Below are positions 15,763-24,972 of a stretch of 64,000 nucleotides of DNA, in pieces (positions within the stretch are counted from its first letter, which is position 1; each line of letters starts with the position of its first letter). The notes under the pieces are model-generated. The model ran no database searches and was not told the origin of the DNA. It was given only the letters and a program-made list of their open reading frames with translations. Source of the DNA: Aurantimonas sp. 22II-16-19i (GTDB lineage Bacteria; Pseudomonadota; Alphaproteobacteria; Rhizobiales; Rhizobiaceae); the NCBI RefSeq assembly GCF_002088275.1, contig NZ_AQQS01000031.1, forward strand, positions 1 to 64,000. Reading direction: 5' to 3'. Position numbers and translations under genes: made by a program.

Positions 15763-16894
15763 GCCATTCACTCCGCACCGTCTCGTCCGCCTCCTTATCA
15801 AGCGCGGCGGCGCGAAGTCGCAAGGCCTCGCCGGGGTCGAGCCGGCAGATCGCCCACACCGCCATCGCCCGCACGAGCGGCGCGTCGTCCGCCAGGAGGC
15901 CCCGGGCGGCGGGAAGAAGCTCGGCACGAGCCGAGTTGCCGGCGGCGATCAGGCAGTTGGAGACGAACTTGTCGCGGCCGATCCGCTTGATCGGCGAGCC
16001 GGAGAACAGCGCTCGGAAACCCGCGTCGTCGAGGCCGAGGAGATCGGCGAGCCGCGGCGCCTTCAGGTCCTCCCGCGCGATCAGCTTGGCCTCGCTGGCG
16101 TCCTGGGCGAACTTGTTCCACGGGCAGACGGCGAGGCAGTCGTCGCAGCCATAGATGCGGTTGCCCATCGCGGCGCGAAACTCTCGGGGAATGACGGCCT
16201 TGGTCTCGATGGTGAGGTAGGAGATGCAGCGTCGCGCATCGAGCTGATAGGGCGCGGGGAACGCGTCGGTCGGGCAGGCGGTCAGGCAGGCCCGGCACGA
16301 GCCGCAGCGGTCGCGGCCGGATTCGTCCGCCTGAAGATCGAGGGTGGTGAAGATCGAGCCGAGGAACAGCCAGGAGCCGAAGTCTCGCGACAACAGGTTG
16401 GTGTGCTTGCCCTGCCAGCCGAGGCCCGCGAGCTCGCCCAGCGGCTTTTCCATGATCGGCGCGGTGTCGACGAAGACCTTGGCGTCATGGTCGCCGAGAC
16501 CGGCCTCGCGGGCTCTGGCGACAAGCCGGCCGGCGAGTTCCTTGAGCCTGCCCTTGATGACGTCGTGATAGTCACGGTGGCGGGCATAGACCGAGATCGC
16601 GCCCCTGTCGGGGTGGTCGAGGATGTCCAGCGGGTCCTCGTCCGGCCCGTAGTTCATGGAAAGGACCACGATCGAGCGGACTTCGGGCCACAGGTCCCGC
16701 GGCGACCTGCGGCGATCGAGGGTCTGGGGCATCCAGCCCATGGTGCCGTGGCGGCCCGACGCGACGAACTCCGCCAGTCGGTCACCGGCGAGGACGTTGC
16801 CGGAGGCGTCCGCGACGCCCGCCGACGCGAAGCCGAGGCGGCGAGCGTCGGCCTGCAGGAAGGTCTTCAGCGAGGCGAGGGCGGCTGTGGTCAT
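15737..16894 (-). CDS. queG: tRNA epoxyqueuosine(34) reductase
   Basis: 385 residues. Two 4Fe-4S ferredoxin clusters are visible: CGSCRACLTACPTDAF near residues 197-212 and CDDCLAVCPWNKF near 247-259. The N-terminal cobalamin-binding domain includes GTMGWM and SMNYGPDEDP. A C-terminal HEAT-like part contains LVRAMAVWAICRL. QueG uses cobalamin and Fe-S to make the last step to queuosine in the anticodons of GUN tRNAs. The length matches the family. The downstream repeat-protein and SDR genes overlap or abut it, so they probably share its transcript. Confidence 0.95.
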   Translation of the reverse strand: MTTAALASLKTFLQADARRLGFASAGVADASGNVLAGDRLAEFVASGRHGTMGWMPQTLDRRRSPRDLWPEVRSIVVLSMNYGPDEDPLDILDHPDRGAISVYARHRDYHDVIKGRLKELAGRLVARAREAGLGDHDAKVFVDTAPIMEKPLGELAGLGWQGKHTNLLSRDFGSWLFLGSIFTTLDLQADESGRDRCGSCRACLTACPTDAFPAPYQLDARRCISYLTIETKAVIPREFRAAMGNRIYGCDDCLAVCPWNKFAQDASEAKLIAREDLKAPRLADLLGLDDAGFRALFSGSPIKRIGRDKFVSNCLIAAGNSARAELLPAARGLLADDAPLVRAMAVWAICRLDPGEALRLRAAALDKEADETVRSEWHALDESQD

Positions 16895-17057
16895 CGCCGC
16901 CGATATGGTGCGCGGGGCGCCGCCGCGGCAAGCCTTTCGTTCCGCATCGTCGCTCGCCGGTCGTCGTGCCGGCTTTGCCTCTCGCCTTTGCCCAACGGCC
17001 TTTGCCTTCCCGCCGCGGCGGGGCTATGCAACGGATCGGTCGGTGGGGGAGGAAACA

Positions 17058-18683
17058 TTGGCTGACGACACACAGGGCGAGAGCTTCGACTATGTCATCG
17101 CGGGGGCGGGCTCGGCCGGCTGCGTTCTGGCCAACCGGCTGTCCGCCGATCCGAGGAACCGCGTCCTTCTGCTCGAGGGCGGCGGCAAGGACGACTGGAT
17201 CTGGTTCCACATCCCGGTCGGCTATCTCTTCGCCATCGGCAATCCGCGCGCCGACTGGATGTTCCGCACCGCCGAGGAGAAGGGGCTGAACGGCCGCTCG
17301 CTGGCCTATCCGCGCGGCAAGACCCTGGGCGGCTCCTCGGCGATCAACGCGATGATCTACATGCGCGGCCAGGCCGCCGACTACGATCACTGGCGCCAGC
17401 TCGGCCTTTCGGGATGGGGCTGGGACGACGTCCTGCCGGTGTTCAAGCGGGTCGAGGACCACGTCGAGGGCGGCAACGAGTTTCACGGCACCGGCGGCGA
17501 GTGGCGGGTCGAGCATCCGCGGGTGAAGTGGGACATCCTCGACCGGATCCGGGACGCCGCGGAAGCGGCGGGCGTGCCGAAGATCCCCGACTTCAACACC
17601 GGCGACAACACCGGCTCGTCCTATTTCCAGGTGAACCAGAGGAACGGCCGGCGCTGGAGCGCGGCGCGCGGCTTCCTCAAGCCGGCGCTGAAACGCCCCA
17701 ACCTGACGGTCGAGACCGGCGTTTCGGTCGACCGCGTCGAGATGACCGATGGCCGGGTGAGCGCGGTGGTCTATCGCCGGGACGGCGCGACCCGCCGGGC
17801 CTTCGTGCGGGGCGAGGCGGTGATCTCGGCCGGTGCCGTCGGCTCGCCGCTGATCCTCGAACGCTCCGGCCTCGGCGAGGGCGCCAAGCTCTCCGCCCAC
17901 GGCATCGAGGTCGCGCAGCACCTGCCGGGCGTCGGCGAGAACCTGCAGGATCACCTGCAGATCCGGCCGATCTACAAGGTCAACGGCATCAAGACGCTGA
18001 ACACCGAATACTGGAACCTCGTCACCCGGGCGATGATGGGCGTCAATTACGCCCTGTTCCGCAAGGGTCCGCTGACCATGGCGCCGAGCCAGGTGGGAGC
18101 CTTCGTGAAGTCCTCGCCGGAATACGAGACTGCCAATCTGGAGTTTCATTTCCAGCCGCTGTCGCTGGACGACTGGGGGCAGGGCCTCCACCGCTTCGGC
18201 GCCTTCACCGCCAGCGTCTGCAACCTGCGCCCGACCAGCCGCGGCTCGATCCACCTCACCGGCCCCCTGCCCGAGGACAAGCCGGACATCCGGCCGAACT
18301 ATTTGTCGACGGAGGCCGACCGGCGCGTCGCGGTGGATTCCCTGAAATGGGCGCGAAAGATCGTCTTTGCCGAGCCGCTGCAGCGCTACCGGCCGGAGGA
18401 GTACAAGCCGGGCGCCCACATCGCGTCGGAAGAGGAGATGCTGGTCGCGGCCGGCGACCTCGGCACGACGATCTTCCATCCCGTCGGCACGGTGAAGATG
18501 GGGACGAAGGACGACGCGATGGCCGTCCTCGACGAGAGGCTGCGGGTGCGCGGCGTCGAGGGACTGCGGGTGATCGACGCCTCGGTGATGCCGTCGATCA
18601 CCTCCGGCAACACCAATTCGCCGACCATCATGATCGCCGACAAGGGCGCCGAGATGATGCTGCAGGACGCCAGGGCGCGTTGA
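17058..18683 (+). CDS. GMC-family FAD oxidoreductase (choline/alcohol dehydrogenase-like)
   Basis: 541 residues from TTG 17058, chosen for the GGAGG ribosome site seven bases upstream and because the fold begins there; the upstream open frame runs through the divergent queG. The dinucleotide motif GAGSAGCVLANRLS is near residue 16. GMC signature 1 includes RGKTLGGSSAINAM, signature 2 AVGSPLILERSGLG. The catalytic His is in HPVGTVKMG and the Asn in SGNTNSPTIM. It oxidises an alcohol substrate that cannot be told from the sequence. The TTG start suggests modest expression. Confidence 0.9.
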   Translation: MADDTQGESFDYVIAGAGSAGCVLANRLSADPRNRVLLLEGGGKDDWIWFHIPVGYLFAIGNPRADWMFRTAEEKGLNGRSLAYPRGKTLGGSSAINAMIYMRGQAADYDHWRQLGLSGWGWDDVLPVFKRVEDHVEGGNEFHGTGGEWRVEHPRVKWDILDRIRDAAEAAGVPKIPDFNTGDNTGSSYFQVNQRNGRRWSAARGFLKPALKRPNLTVETGVSVDRVEMTDGRVSAVVYRRDGATRRAFVRGEAVISAGAVGSPLILERSGLGEGAKLSAHGIEVAQHLPGVGENLQDHLQIRPIYKVNGIKTLNTEYWNLVTRAMMGVNYALFRKGPLTMAPSQVGAFVKSSPEYETANLEFHFQPLSLDDWGQGLHRFGAFTASVCNLRPTSRGSIHLTGPLPEDKPDIRPNYLSTEADRRVAVDSLKWARKIVFAEPLQRYRPEEYKPGAHIASEEEMLVAAGDLGTTIFHPVGTVKMGTKDDAMAVLDERLRVRGVEGLRVIDASVMPSITSGNTNSPTIMIADKGAEMMLQDARAR

Positions 18684-18722
18684 GCCTCGCCCCAGCGGCC
18701 GAAGCTTGCCGGCGAGAAGGGC

Positions 18723-19955
18723 TCAGCGGGGCCCGGTCTCCCGGTCGGCGAGGGCCATCATGCCGGACAAGGCGAGGATGATGGCGAGCAGCCCGGCCAT
18801 GCCGAGAAAGACGTCGGCCAATCCGATATGCTCGGCGAGGAAGCCGATGAGGGAGGGGGCCATCAGGCCGCCCGAATAGCCGATCGCCGTCGCGATCGAG
18901 ATGCCGGTGCCGTCGGGCAGGCCCTTGACGTTGCCGGCGGCGGAAAAGGCGATGGGCACGATGTTGGCAAGGCCTATGCCGGCCAGCGCGAAGCCGGCGA
19001 TGGCGACGAGGAAATGCCCCGCAAGGCCCGCGAGGAGCAGGCCGGAGGCGGCGACGAAGGCGAACAGCCGGACGGTCTTTACCGCGCCGAGGCGGTTGCG
19101 GATGTCGTCGCCGAGGAAGCGGAAGATCGCCATGGTGGCGGAGAAGGCCGCGAAGGCGAAGCCCGAGACCGCCGTGTCGGCGCCGAGTTCCGACTTCAGA
19201 TAGACAGCGCTCCAGTCGATGGCGCCGCCCTCCGGCATCATGGCGACGAGGGCGAAGAGGCCGATCGCCACCGCCATGAGCAGGCCGGCGGGGCGCATCG
19301 CGGCCGTCCCTGCCGCGCTTCCAGACGACGTGGTCCGGGACGGCGTTCCGGGCGCGTCGCCGACGGCATGGCCCGGCCCGCGATCGTCCCGGGCCATGCG
19401 CCGGACAAGGGCGAAGCAGACGAGGATGACGCCGCAGACGAAGGCCGCGTGGGCCGCCGGCCCGAAGCCGGCGATGATCGGCCCGCCGAGGCCCGCTCCG
19501 ACGAAGCCGCCGACCGACCAGAAGCCGTGGCTCGACGACATGATCGCCCGGCCCATGTGCCGCTCCAGCGAGATCGCATTGGCGTTCATCGCCGCGTCCA
19601 TGCCGCCGAACATCGCGCCGAAGACGAAGATCGCCGCGAAGGCCGACCAGAGGTCAGGCGCCAGGATCAGGGCCGGAAAGGCGAAGGCGGCGAGGAGGTG
19701 GGTCACCAGCAGCGGCGGCCGCGAGCCGACGCGGGCGATCGCCCGGGCGATCAGCGGCATCGTCAGAACACCGCCCAGCCCGAAGGAGAGGATGAGGAGG
19801 CCGATCGTCTGTTCGGTGATGCCGAGCCGCGCGGCGATCACCGGCACCTCCGGCGCCCAGCTGCCGATGCCGAAGCCGTTGACGAAGAAGGCGAGCGCCA
19901 CGGCCCGGCGGGCTGGCGGGAAGCGCTCGAGGCGAAGTGGCGAGGCAAGGGTCAT
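18723..19955 (-). CDS. MFS transporter (fucose permease/YbjJ-like)
   Basis: 410 residues from ATG 19955; a GTG nine codons upstream is less likely. About twelve hydrophobic helices are seen, with a first-helix motif FFVNGFGIGSWAPEVP and the loop-2 region ALARVGSRPP typical of this MFS subgroup. A charged loop (RDDRGPGHAVGDAPGTPS) separates the two six-helix halves. The subgroup moves sugars or exports small solutes; the substrate is unknown. It follows a DeoR-type regulator in the same direction with a 167-base gap, suggesting sugar-responsive control. Confidence 0.85.
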   Translation of the reverse strand: MTLASPLRLERFPPARRAVALAFFVNGFGIGSWAPEVPVIAARLGITEQTIGLLILSFGLGGVLTMPLIARAIARVGSRPPLLVTHLLAAFAFPALILAPDLWSAFAAIFVFGAMFGGMDAAMNANAISLERHMGRAIMSSSHGFWSVGGFVGAGLGGPIIAGFGPAAHAAFVCGVILVCFALVRRMARDDRGPGHAVGDAPGTPSRTTSSGSAAGTAAMRPAGLLMAVAIGLFALVAMMPEGGAIDWSAVYLKSELGADTAVSGFAFAAFSATMAIFRFLGDDIRNRLGAVKTVRLFAFVAASGLLLAGLAGHFLVAIAGFALAGIGLANIVPIAFSAAGNVKGLPDGTGISIATAIGYSGGLMAPSLIGFLAEHIGLADVFLGMAGLLAIILALSGMMALADRETGPR

Positions 19956-20122
19956 GGATGAACTCGGTCGGATGATGGGCACGGCGCGGGAGGGAGCGCG
20001 AAGGGGTGACGGCTGCGATGGTTCGCCGAAGCGGGGAGGTGGCCGGGCCGGGTGGAAGGTCCAGGCCCGTCGCCGCGCATGGGGGCGCTTGCCGGCTGCC
20101 TGTGTCCCGGATCAGACGGACG

Positions 20123-20899
20123 TCAGCATCGCTCCCCATCGGCGAGCGTGATCGCCAGGCCGGCCGCGGCGAGGGCATCGAGGCTCGGCCCTGCGGCGCC
20201 GGTCTCGGTGACGAGGTGCCAGAGCGCGCCGGCCTCGGCGACGGCGAAGGGGGCGGTGGTGCCGAGCTTGTCGGCGGTGGCGAGGACGAGGATCCGGGCG
20301 CTGGCGAGAGCAAGTCGCCGCTTGATCGCCGCATCCTCCGGATCGAAGGCGGTCACGCCGGCCGCGGCATCGAGGCCGCAGGCGCCGAGGACGAGGATGT
20401 CGGGCCGCAGCCGTTCCACCTCGCCGAGCGCCTGGGCGCCGAGGCAGGCGCCCGTCTCGGCATCGTAGCGTCCGCCGATCAGTGTCACCTTGTGATGGGG
20501 ATGGGGCGAAAGGGCGAGCGCGACGGCGGGACAATGGGTGACGATGGTGTGGCGGCGGTCCGCGAGGAGCCGGCCCGCCAGCGCCGCATTGGTCGAGCCG
20601 GCATCCATGAAGACCGTCGCGCCGTCGTCGAGCAGCGGCGCGGCCGCTTTCGCCAGCGCGTCCTTGCGCCGGGCATCGATGTCGCGGCGCCTGGCGAGCG
20701 GGGCGGCCGGTGGCGCCGGGATGCGGGCAAGCGCGCCGCCATAGACCCGTTCGCAAAGACCGGCGGCCGCCATCTCTCGCAGGTCACGGCGGATCGTGTC
20801 CTCCGAGACCGCGAAGGCGCCGGCGAGATCGGCGGCGAGAACCCGGCCGTTCTCGGCCAGCCGCTCGGCGATGGCGGTTTGTCTTTCGCGCGTCAGCAT
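20123..20899 (-). CDS. DeoR-family transcriptional regulator
   Basis: 258 residues from ATG 20899 with GGAG eight bases upstream. The N-terminal winged helix reads RQTAIAERLAENGRV...SEDTIRRDLREM, the classic DeoR HTH. The DeoR C-terminal sensor follows, with DAGSTNAALA (phosphosugar-binding loop), VTLIGGRYD, LGACGLDAAAGVTAFD and LATADKLG. It should repress its own transcript and the downstream MFS gene until a phosphorylated sugar binds. A candidate operator lies just upstream of its start. Confidence 0.9.
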   Translation of the reverse strand: MLTRERQTAIAERLAENGRVLAADLAGAFAVSEDTIRRDLREMAAAGLCERVYGGALARIPAPPAAPLARRRDIDARRKDALAKAAAPLLDDGATVFMDAGSTNAALAGRLLADRRHTIVTHCPAVALALSPHPHHKVTLIGGRYDAETGACLGAQALGEVERLRPDILVLGACGLDAAAGVTAFDPEDAAIKRRLALASARILVLATADKLGTTAPFAVAEAGALWHLVTETGAAGPSLDALAAAGLAITLADGERC

Positions 20900-20913
20900 G
20901 GGGCTCCGATCCT

Positions 20914-20957
20914 TTGCATGTCCGGTCGTGTATGCACGATTCGGCATAAACATGCAA
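20914..20957. promoter_or_regulatory. Candidate DeoR operator (TTGCATG ... CATGCAA)
   Basis: Seven-base arms TTGCATG and CATGCAA sit 30 bases apart, with a related TATGCA half-site between them at 20931-20936. The cluster starts 15 bases before the regulator's start codon, where an autoregulatory operator would be expected. Confidence 0.4.
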
Positions 20958-21140
20958 GAACGTGAATCTCCGGCAGTAACAGCCGTTGCGCGGCTAGCGA
21001 TTGTTTCGCGGCGCTCGCGGAACGCTCGGCAAGGCGGCGTCTTCCTGTCGCAATCCGGATCGCCCGAGTCCCGACCGGCGATCCTCGACAGGTGCGGCCG
21101 AGACGGTCGGCGGCGCCCGATAGGCACAACGGAGGTTTCC

Positions 21141-22013
21141 ATGCCACGCGACCCGCGCAACTGCTATCCGCGGCCCGAGCAACTGGCGCAGCAGCAGCCG
21201 ATGCCCGGCGATACCGACGCCATGACGCCGAAGCCCGACCACGGCGAGGAGAGCTACCAGGGACACGGCCGGCTGCAGGACTACGTCGCCATCGTCACCG
21301 GCGGCGATTCGGGCATCGGACGTGCCGTCGCCATCGCCTATGCCCGCGAGGGTGCCGACGTGATCATCGCCTATTGGGACGAGCACGACGATGCGAAAGA
21401 GACGGCGGCATGGGTGGAAAAGGCCGGCCGCAAGGCGGTTCTCGTGCCGGGCGACGTCAAGGACGAAGCCTATTGCAACGGCCTCGTCGACCGCGCCTTC
21501 GACGAGTTCGGCCGCCTCGACATCCTGGTCAACAACGCCGCCCACCAGGCGACCTTCGAAAAGCCGGAGGACATCTCCGCCACCGAATGGGACGTCACCT
21601 TCCGCACCAACGTCCACGGCATGTTCTACCTGTCGAAACGGGCGGTCGCGCGGATGCAGCCGGGCGCCTCGATCATCAACACCGCCTCGATCAACTCCAC
21701 CGACCCATCGCCGACGCTGCTCGCCTATGCGACGACCAAGGGCGCGATCCAGAACTTCACCGCCGGTCTCTGCCGCTTCGTCGCCGATCGCGGCATCCGG
21801 GTGAACGCGGTCGCGCCCGGCCCGATCTGGACGCCGCTGATCCCCTCGACCATGCCGGAGGAGAAGGTGAAAAGCTTCGGCGGCAGCACGCCGCTCGGCC
21901 GGGCCGGCCAGCCGGCGGAACTCGCCGGTTCCTACGTCTTCCTCGCATCCGAGGACGCCACCTACATCACCGGCGCGGTGATCGAGGTGACGGGCGGACG
22001 GCCGATGTTGTGA
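21141..22013 (+). CDS. SDR-family oxidoreductase (YghA/glucose-dehydrogenase-like)
   Basis: 290 residues from ATG 21141, with GGAGG seven bases upstream. A roughly 45-residue N-terminal extension rich in Pro/Gln (RPEQLAQQQPMPGDTDAM) precedes the Rossmann motif TGGDSGIGRAVA. NNAAHQ, the catalytic Ser in NTASINST and YATTKGA follow, and it ends with the usual GAVIEVTGG. The extension is typical of the YghA/YdaD group, often stress-related. Substrate unknown; NADPH is a likely cofactor. Confidence 0.88.
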   Translation: MPRDPRNCYPRPEQLAQQQPMPGDTDAMTPKPDHGEESYQGHGRLQDYVAIVTGGDSGIGRAVAIAYAREGADVIIAYWDEHDDAKETAAWVEKAGRKAVLVPGDVKDEAYCNGLVDRAFDEFGRLDILVNNAAHQATFEKPEDISATEWDVTFRTNVHGMFYLSKRAVARMQPGASIINTASINSTDPSPTLLAYATTKGAIQNFTAGLCRFVADRGIRVNAVAPGPIWTPLIPSTMPEEKVKSFGGSTPLGRAGQPAELAGSYVFLASEDATYITGAVIEVTGGRPML

Positions 22014-22028
22014 TCGGGCTGTAATCGG

Positions 22029-22065
22029 GCGCAGGCGGCCGGGGCACTTGCCCGCTTGCCTGCGC
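22029..22065. terminator. Bidirectional hairpin terminator between convergent genes
   Basis: GCGCAGGC and GCCTGCGC form an outer 8-base stem, and GGGCA/TGCCC an inner stem with a 2-base loop. It lies in the 170-base gap between the convergent SDR and CHAD genes. No T-run follows on either side. Confidence 0.5.
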
Positions 22066-22183
22066 TAAGTCAGGCACCGTCCGACTGATCACATCGGACG
22101 ATCGAGCCCGCAGGGCAGGTGAGCGGGCCTGCAGTCCGGCATCCCGACCCGATCCCCGGACGTCGTGTCGTTGCGCCCGCGGG

Positions 22184-23158
22184 TCAGAGCGACCGGCGGT
22201 CGGCCTCGGGCGCTTCCGCCGGCATCGCCGCCCTTTCGGCCTCCTCGGCGGACAGGCGGTAGAGCGAGACCACCCTTTGCGAGAACGCCTCGGCGTCGTC
22301 CACGAGCAGCCGCCGCGAGGCCGCGAGGCCGCGTGCCCTAAGCTCGCTCTGATAGGCGTCGACGAGGCCAAGCAGCAGCGACAGCGTGTCCTCGTCACCG
22401 AAGGCTGCGGGATCGGCACGGATTTCGCCGCGCAGGACGGCGAAGTCGTGATCGCGGCCGAGATCATCGGCGATGGTCTTGGCGAGATCGATGGCCGGGG
22501 CGAAGGCCTCCGGCCAGCAGGGCGCGATCAGCCGCAGATGCATCCAGTGGTACTTCATGCGCTTGCGCAACTCGTGCAGATCGTCCGCGTCGCGCGTCTT
22601 GCCCGCCCGCTTCAGCGCGGCGCGGGCGCGCTCGTAGGTCTGGCCCGCGCCGGCCGCGAGCAGGCGGGCCGCCTTCTTCGGTTCATGCCGGCCGCCGCCG
22701 ATCTGGAACGCCTCGATCCTGCTGCGCGCCTGCTCCAGCGCGGCCGAGGCCTCCTCGACCGACCGCCGGATCTCGCCTTCCTCGCCCGCCGCCTCGTCGC
22801 GCTCCGTGACGAGCTTGCCCCGCACCGAGGCGAGCGAGTTCTTCTTCAACTGGTCGGCGTTCCGTTCGCTGAGGCTGTCAAGCGCCTCGATCAGGGCCGC
22901 CTTGTCGCGGGCCCCCGAAAGGCCGCGAGCGCCGTCGCGAAAGCTCGCATTCAGCGCCTTGTAGAGGTCCTCGTCGGCCGGACGCAGCAGGCGTACCAGG
23001 CCGCGCAGCTTCTTGAACCGCTTGCGCGCCTCGTGGATCGCTTCGTGAAGGTCGCCATCTTCGCGGCGCAGGTCGGTCAGCGCCCGATCGACCTGTGCCA
23101 GCGCGGCCTTGCGGAATTCGGCGTCGAGGGGACGCGATGGACGGATTTCGTAGGCCAA
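22184..23158 (-). CDS. CHAD-domain protein (polyphosphate-associated)
   Basis: 324 residues from TTG 23158, supported by AGGTAGGA just upstream and by the fold starting there (LAYEIRPSRPLDAEFRKAAL). Two helical repeats carry the conserved basic/histidine motifs of CHAD: DLHEAIHEARKRFKKLRGLVRLLR (residues 39-62) and DDLHELRKRMKYHWMHLRL (about 195-213), with another at DLGRDHDFAVL. Known role: CHAD binds polyphosphate and often partners with CYTH phosphatases. The gene starts five bases after the CYTH gene ends, so the two act as a split pair. Confidence 0.88.
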   Translation of the reverse strand: MAYEIRPSRPLDAEFRKAALAQVDRALTDLRREDGDLHEAIHEARKRFKKLRGLVRLLRPADEDLYKALNASFRDGARGLSGARDKAALIEALDSLSERNADQLKKNSLASVRGKLVTERDEAAGEEGEIRRSVEEASAALEQARSRIEAFQIGGGRHEPKKAARLLAAGAGQTYERARAALKRAGKTRDADDLHELRKRMKYHWMHLRLIAPCWPEAFAPAIDLAKTIADDLGRDHDFAVLRGEIRADPAAFGDEDTLSLLLGLVDAYQSELRARGLAASRRLLVDDAEAFSQRVVSLYRLSAEEAERAAMPAEAPEADRRSL

Positions 23159-23163
23159 GCGTC

Positions 23164-23628
23164 CTACCTTTCTGGTCGGCCGCGAAGGGCCAGGGACTGG
23201 TTGAGATAGTGCGCGTCGCCGGTCACCTCCGCGCCGAGGAAATCCGGTCGCTCGAAGGCTTCGTTTTCCGACCCGAGCTCGATCTCGGCGACCACCAGCC
23301 CGTCGAGGCTGCCGTGATAGACGTCGATCTCGATGGTGTGGGGGCCGCTGGCGACGTGATGGCGGGTCTTGTCGATGACGGTGCCGATCGCGCTGGCGCG
23401 AAGGTCTTCGGCGTCCTTGAGCGGGATGTCGTATTCGAACTCGCCGCGATCGACCCCGCGGCCGGTCTTGAGCGTCAGCCGCGCCGACGCCCCGTCGGTG
23501 ATCCGCACCCGGCAGGAGCGGTCCTCGGAGGTGAAGAGATAGAACTGCTCGAAGCGCTTCACCGAACCGACGCGCTCGCGCCAGTCCTCGCCCCTCACCA
23601 GGAATTTCCGCTCGATCTCTCGTCCCAT
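23164..23628 (-). CDS. CYTH-domain triphosphatase
   Basis: 154 residues from ATG 23628, selected because it gives the diagnostic N-terminal MGREIERKFLV (ExExK motif) of the CYTH/triphosphate tunnel fold. Alternating charged strands (CRVRITDG, ARLTLKTGRG, FEYDIPL, HTIEIDVYHG, VAEIELGSE) line the tunnel. CYTH enzymes hydrolyse inorganic triphosphate or thiamine triphosphate. The adjacent CHAD gene points to polyphosphate or tripolyphosphate metabolism. Confidence 0.9.
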   Translation of the reverse strand: MGREIERKFLVRGEDWRERVGSVKRFEQFYLFTSEDRSCRVRITDGASARLTLKTGRGVDRGEFEYDIPLKDAEDLRASAIGTVIDKTRHHVASGPHTIEIDVYHGSLDGLVVAEIELGSENEAFERPDFLGAEVTGDAHYLNQSLALRGRPER

Positions 23629-23725
23629 TCGACGCGCCTTTCTTGACGCCCGGAAAATGCCTCCGCCGGGCACAGGTTCCAGCAGGCTGGCCGCGCAACG
23701 ATCGTCAGGTCCGATTGCGGCTCGC

Positions 23726-24211
23726 TCACAGCCAGCGCCGGCTGCCGCGCATGAAGCTGCGGTAGTCGTCGCCGAAGGTGCGGCTCAGATAGTGCTCCTC
23801 CCGCAGGATGACGCCATGATGGATCGTCAGGACGGCCGGCACCAGCAGGACGAGCGTCAGGGCGCTGTCAGAGAGGACGGCGATGCCGGCATAGACCAGA
23901 GCCATGCCGAGATACATCGGGTTGCGCGTCAGCCGGTAGACGCCGTCGAGGACGAGGGCCGTCGACGGTTTCCACGGTTCGGGATTGGTGCCCGCCCGGC
24001 GGAAGCGCAGGAGGGCGAGGACGATGAGCGTCAGCCCGGCGACGAGCGCGGGCAGCCCGAAAGCGAGGCGCAGCCAGAGGGGAAAGCCCAGAGCGAAGCC
24101 GGCGCCGAAGGCGTCGATCGAAAGGCCGGCGATCAGCGGGACGCCATAGATCAGAGGCGGCGGGGCAATCACGCCGGGATGATCGGTTCTCTTGTCGTCG
24201 TGCGCGTTCAT
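23726..24211 (-). CDS. Isoprenylcysteine carboxyl methyltransferase-family membrane protein
   Basis: 161 residues with about four hydrophobic helices. The C-terminal half has the ICMT/PEMT signature: GVYRLTRNPMYLGMAL (SAM-binding RNPMY), IHHGVILREEHYL and FGDDYRSFMRGSRRWL. Bacterial members are membrane methyltransferases of mostly unknown substrate. It starts about 100 bases after hisH in the same direction, and the CYTH gene follows. Confidence 0.85.
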   Translation of the reverse strand: MNAHDDKRTDHPGVIAPPPLIYGVPLIAGLSIDAFGAGFALGFPLWLRLAFGLPALVAGLTLIVLALLRFRRAGTNPEPWKPSTALVLDGVYRLTRNPMYLGMALVYAGIAVLSDSALTLVLLVPAVLTIHHGVILREEHYLSRTFGDDYRSFMRGSRRWL

Positions 24212-24312
24212 CCCGGCCAGACTAGCGCAGGCGGGCCTGCAGGAATACCGCTATTTCGGCGGCCGCATTCCCGACGACGGTGACCGGCCCCGCCGCGTGC
24301 CGAGACGAAGCG

Positions 24313-24972
24313 CTAAGGCTTCCAGGCGAGGAAATTGGCGATGAGCCGCAGGCCGAGGGTCTGGCTCTTTTCCGGATGGAACTGGGTGCCGGCGAAATTC
24401 TCCCGCGCCACCATGGCCGTGACCGGACCACCGTAGTCGGCGCTCGCGACCACCGTTTCGGGATCGTCCGCCGCCAGGTGATAGGAGTGGACGAAATAGG
24501 CGTGGAGCCCGCCGGCGCCGGTCTCGATGCCGGCCAGGAGCGGGTGGTCGCTGCGCGCCTCGATGGTGTTCCAGCCGATCTGCGGCACCTTCAGGGCCGG
24601 GTCCGAGGGCGTGATCCGCACGACGTCGCCGGGGATCCAGCCGAACCCCTCGGTGACGGTCTTTTCCCGCCCGCGTGTCGCCATCAGCTGCATGCCGACG
24701 CAGATGCCGAGAAACGGCCGGGCCTTCGCCTCCACCGTCTCTTTCAGGGCCTCGACCATTCCCGGAACCGCGTCGAGGCCGGCCCGGCAGTCGGCATAGG
24801 CGCCGACGCCCGGCAGGATCACCCGGTCCGCGCTTCGCACCACCGCCGGATCGTCGGTGAGGGCGACGGCGATGTCTTGTCCGCTTTCGCGGGCGGCACG
24901 CTCGAGCGCCTTGGTGGCCGAGCGCAGGTTGCCCGAGCCGTAGTCGATGATGGCAACGGTCTGCATCGTCAT
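24313..24972 (-). CDS. hisH: Imidazole glycerol phosphate synthase subunit HisH
   Basis: 219 residues. This is a class I glutamine amidotransferase with oxyanion/nucleophile motif [11 protein letters not shown] (Cys near 86), IPGDVVRI, a YFVHSYH strand and the His-Glu pair in [10 protein letters not shown]. It supplies ammonia to HisF in histidine biosynthesis. The start overlaps the DUF2628 stop by four bases. HisF and HisA, which normally follow in Rhizobiales, are not next to it. Confidence 0.96.
   Translation of the reverse strand: MTMQTVAIIDYGSGNLRSATKALERAARESGQDIAVALTDDPAVVRSADRVILPGVGAYADCRAGLDAVPGMVEALKETVEAKARPFLGICVGMQLMATRGREKTVTEGFGWIPGDVVRITPSDPALKVPQIGWNTIEARSDHPLLAGIETGAGGLHAYFVHSYHLAADDPETVVASADYGGPVTAMVARENFAGTQFHPEKSQTLGLRLIANFLAWKP

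Noticed and set aside
21050-21090. GGAAC element before the SDR gene as another EcfG promoter
   Set aside because: No CGTT at an acceptable spacing; GTCTT at the wrong distance only.
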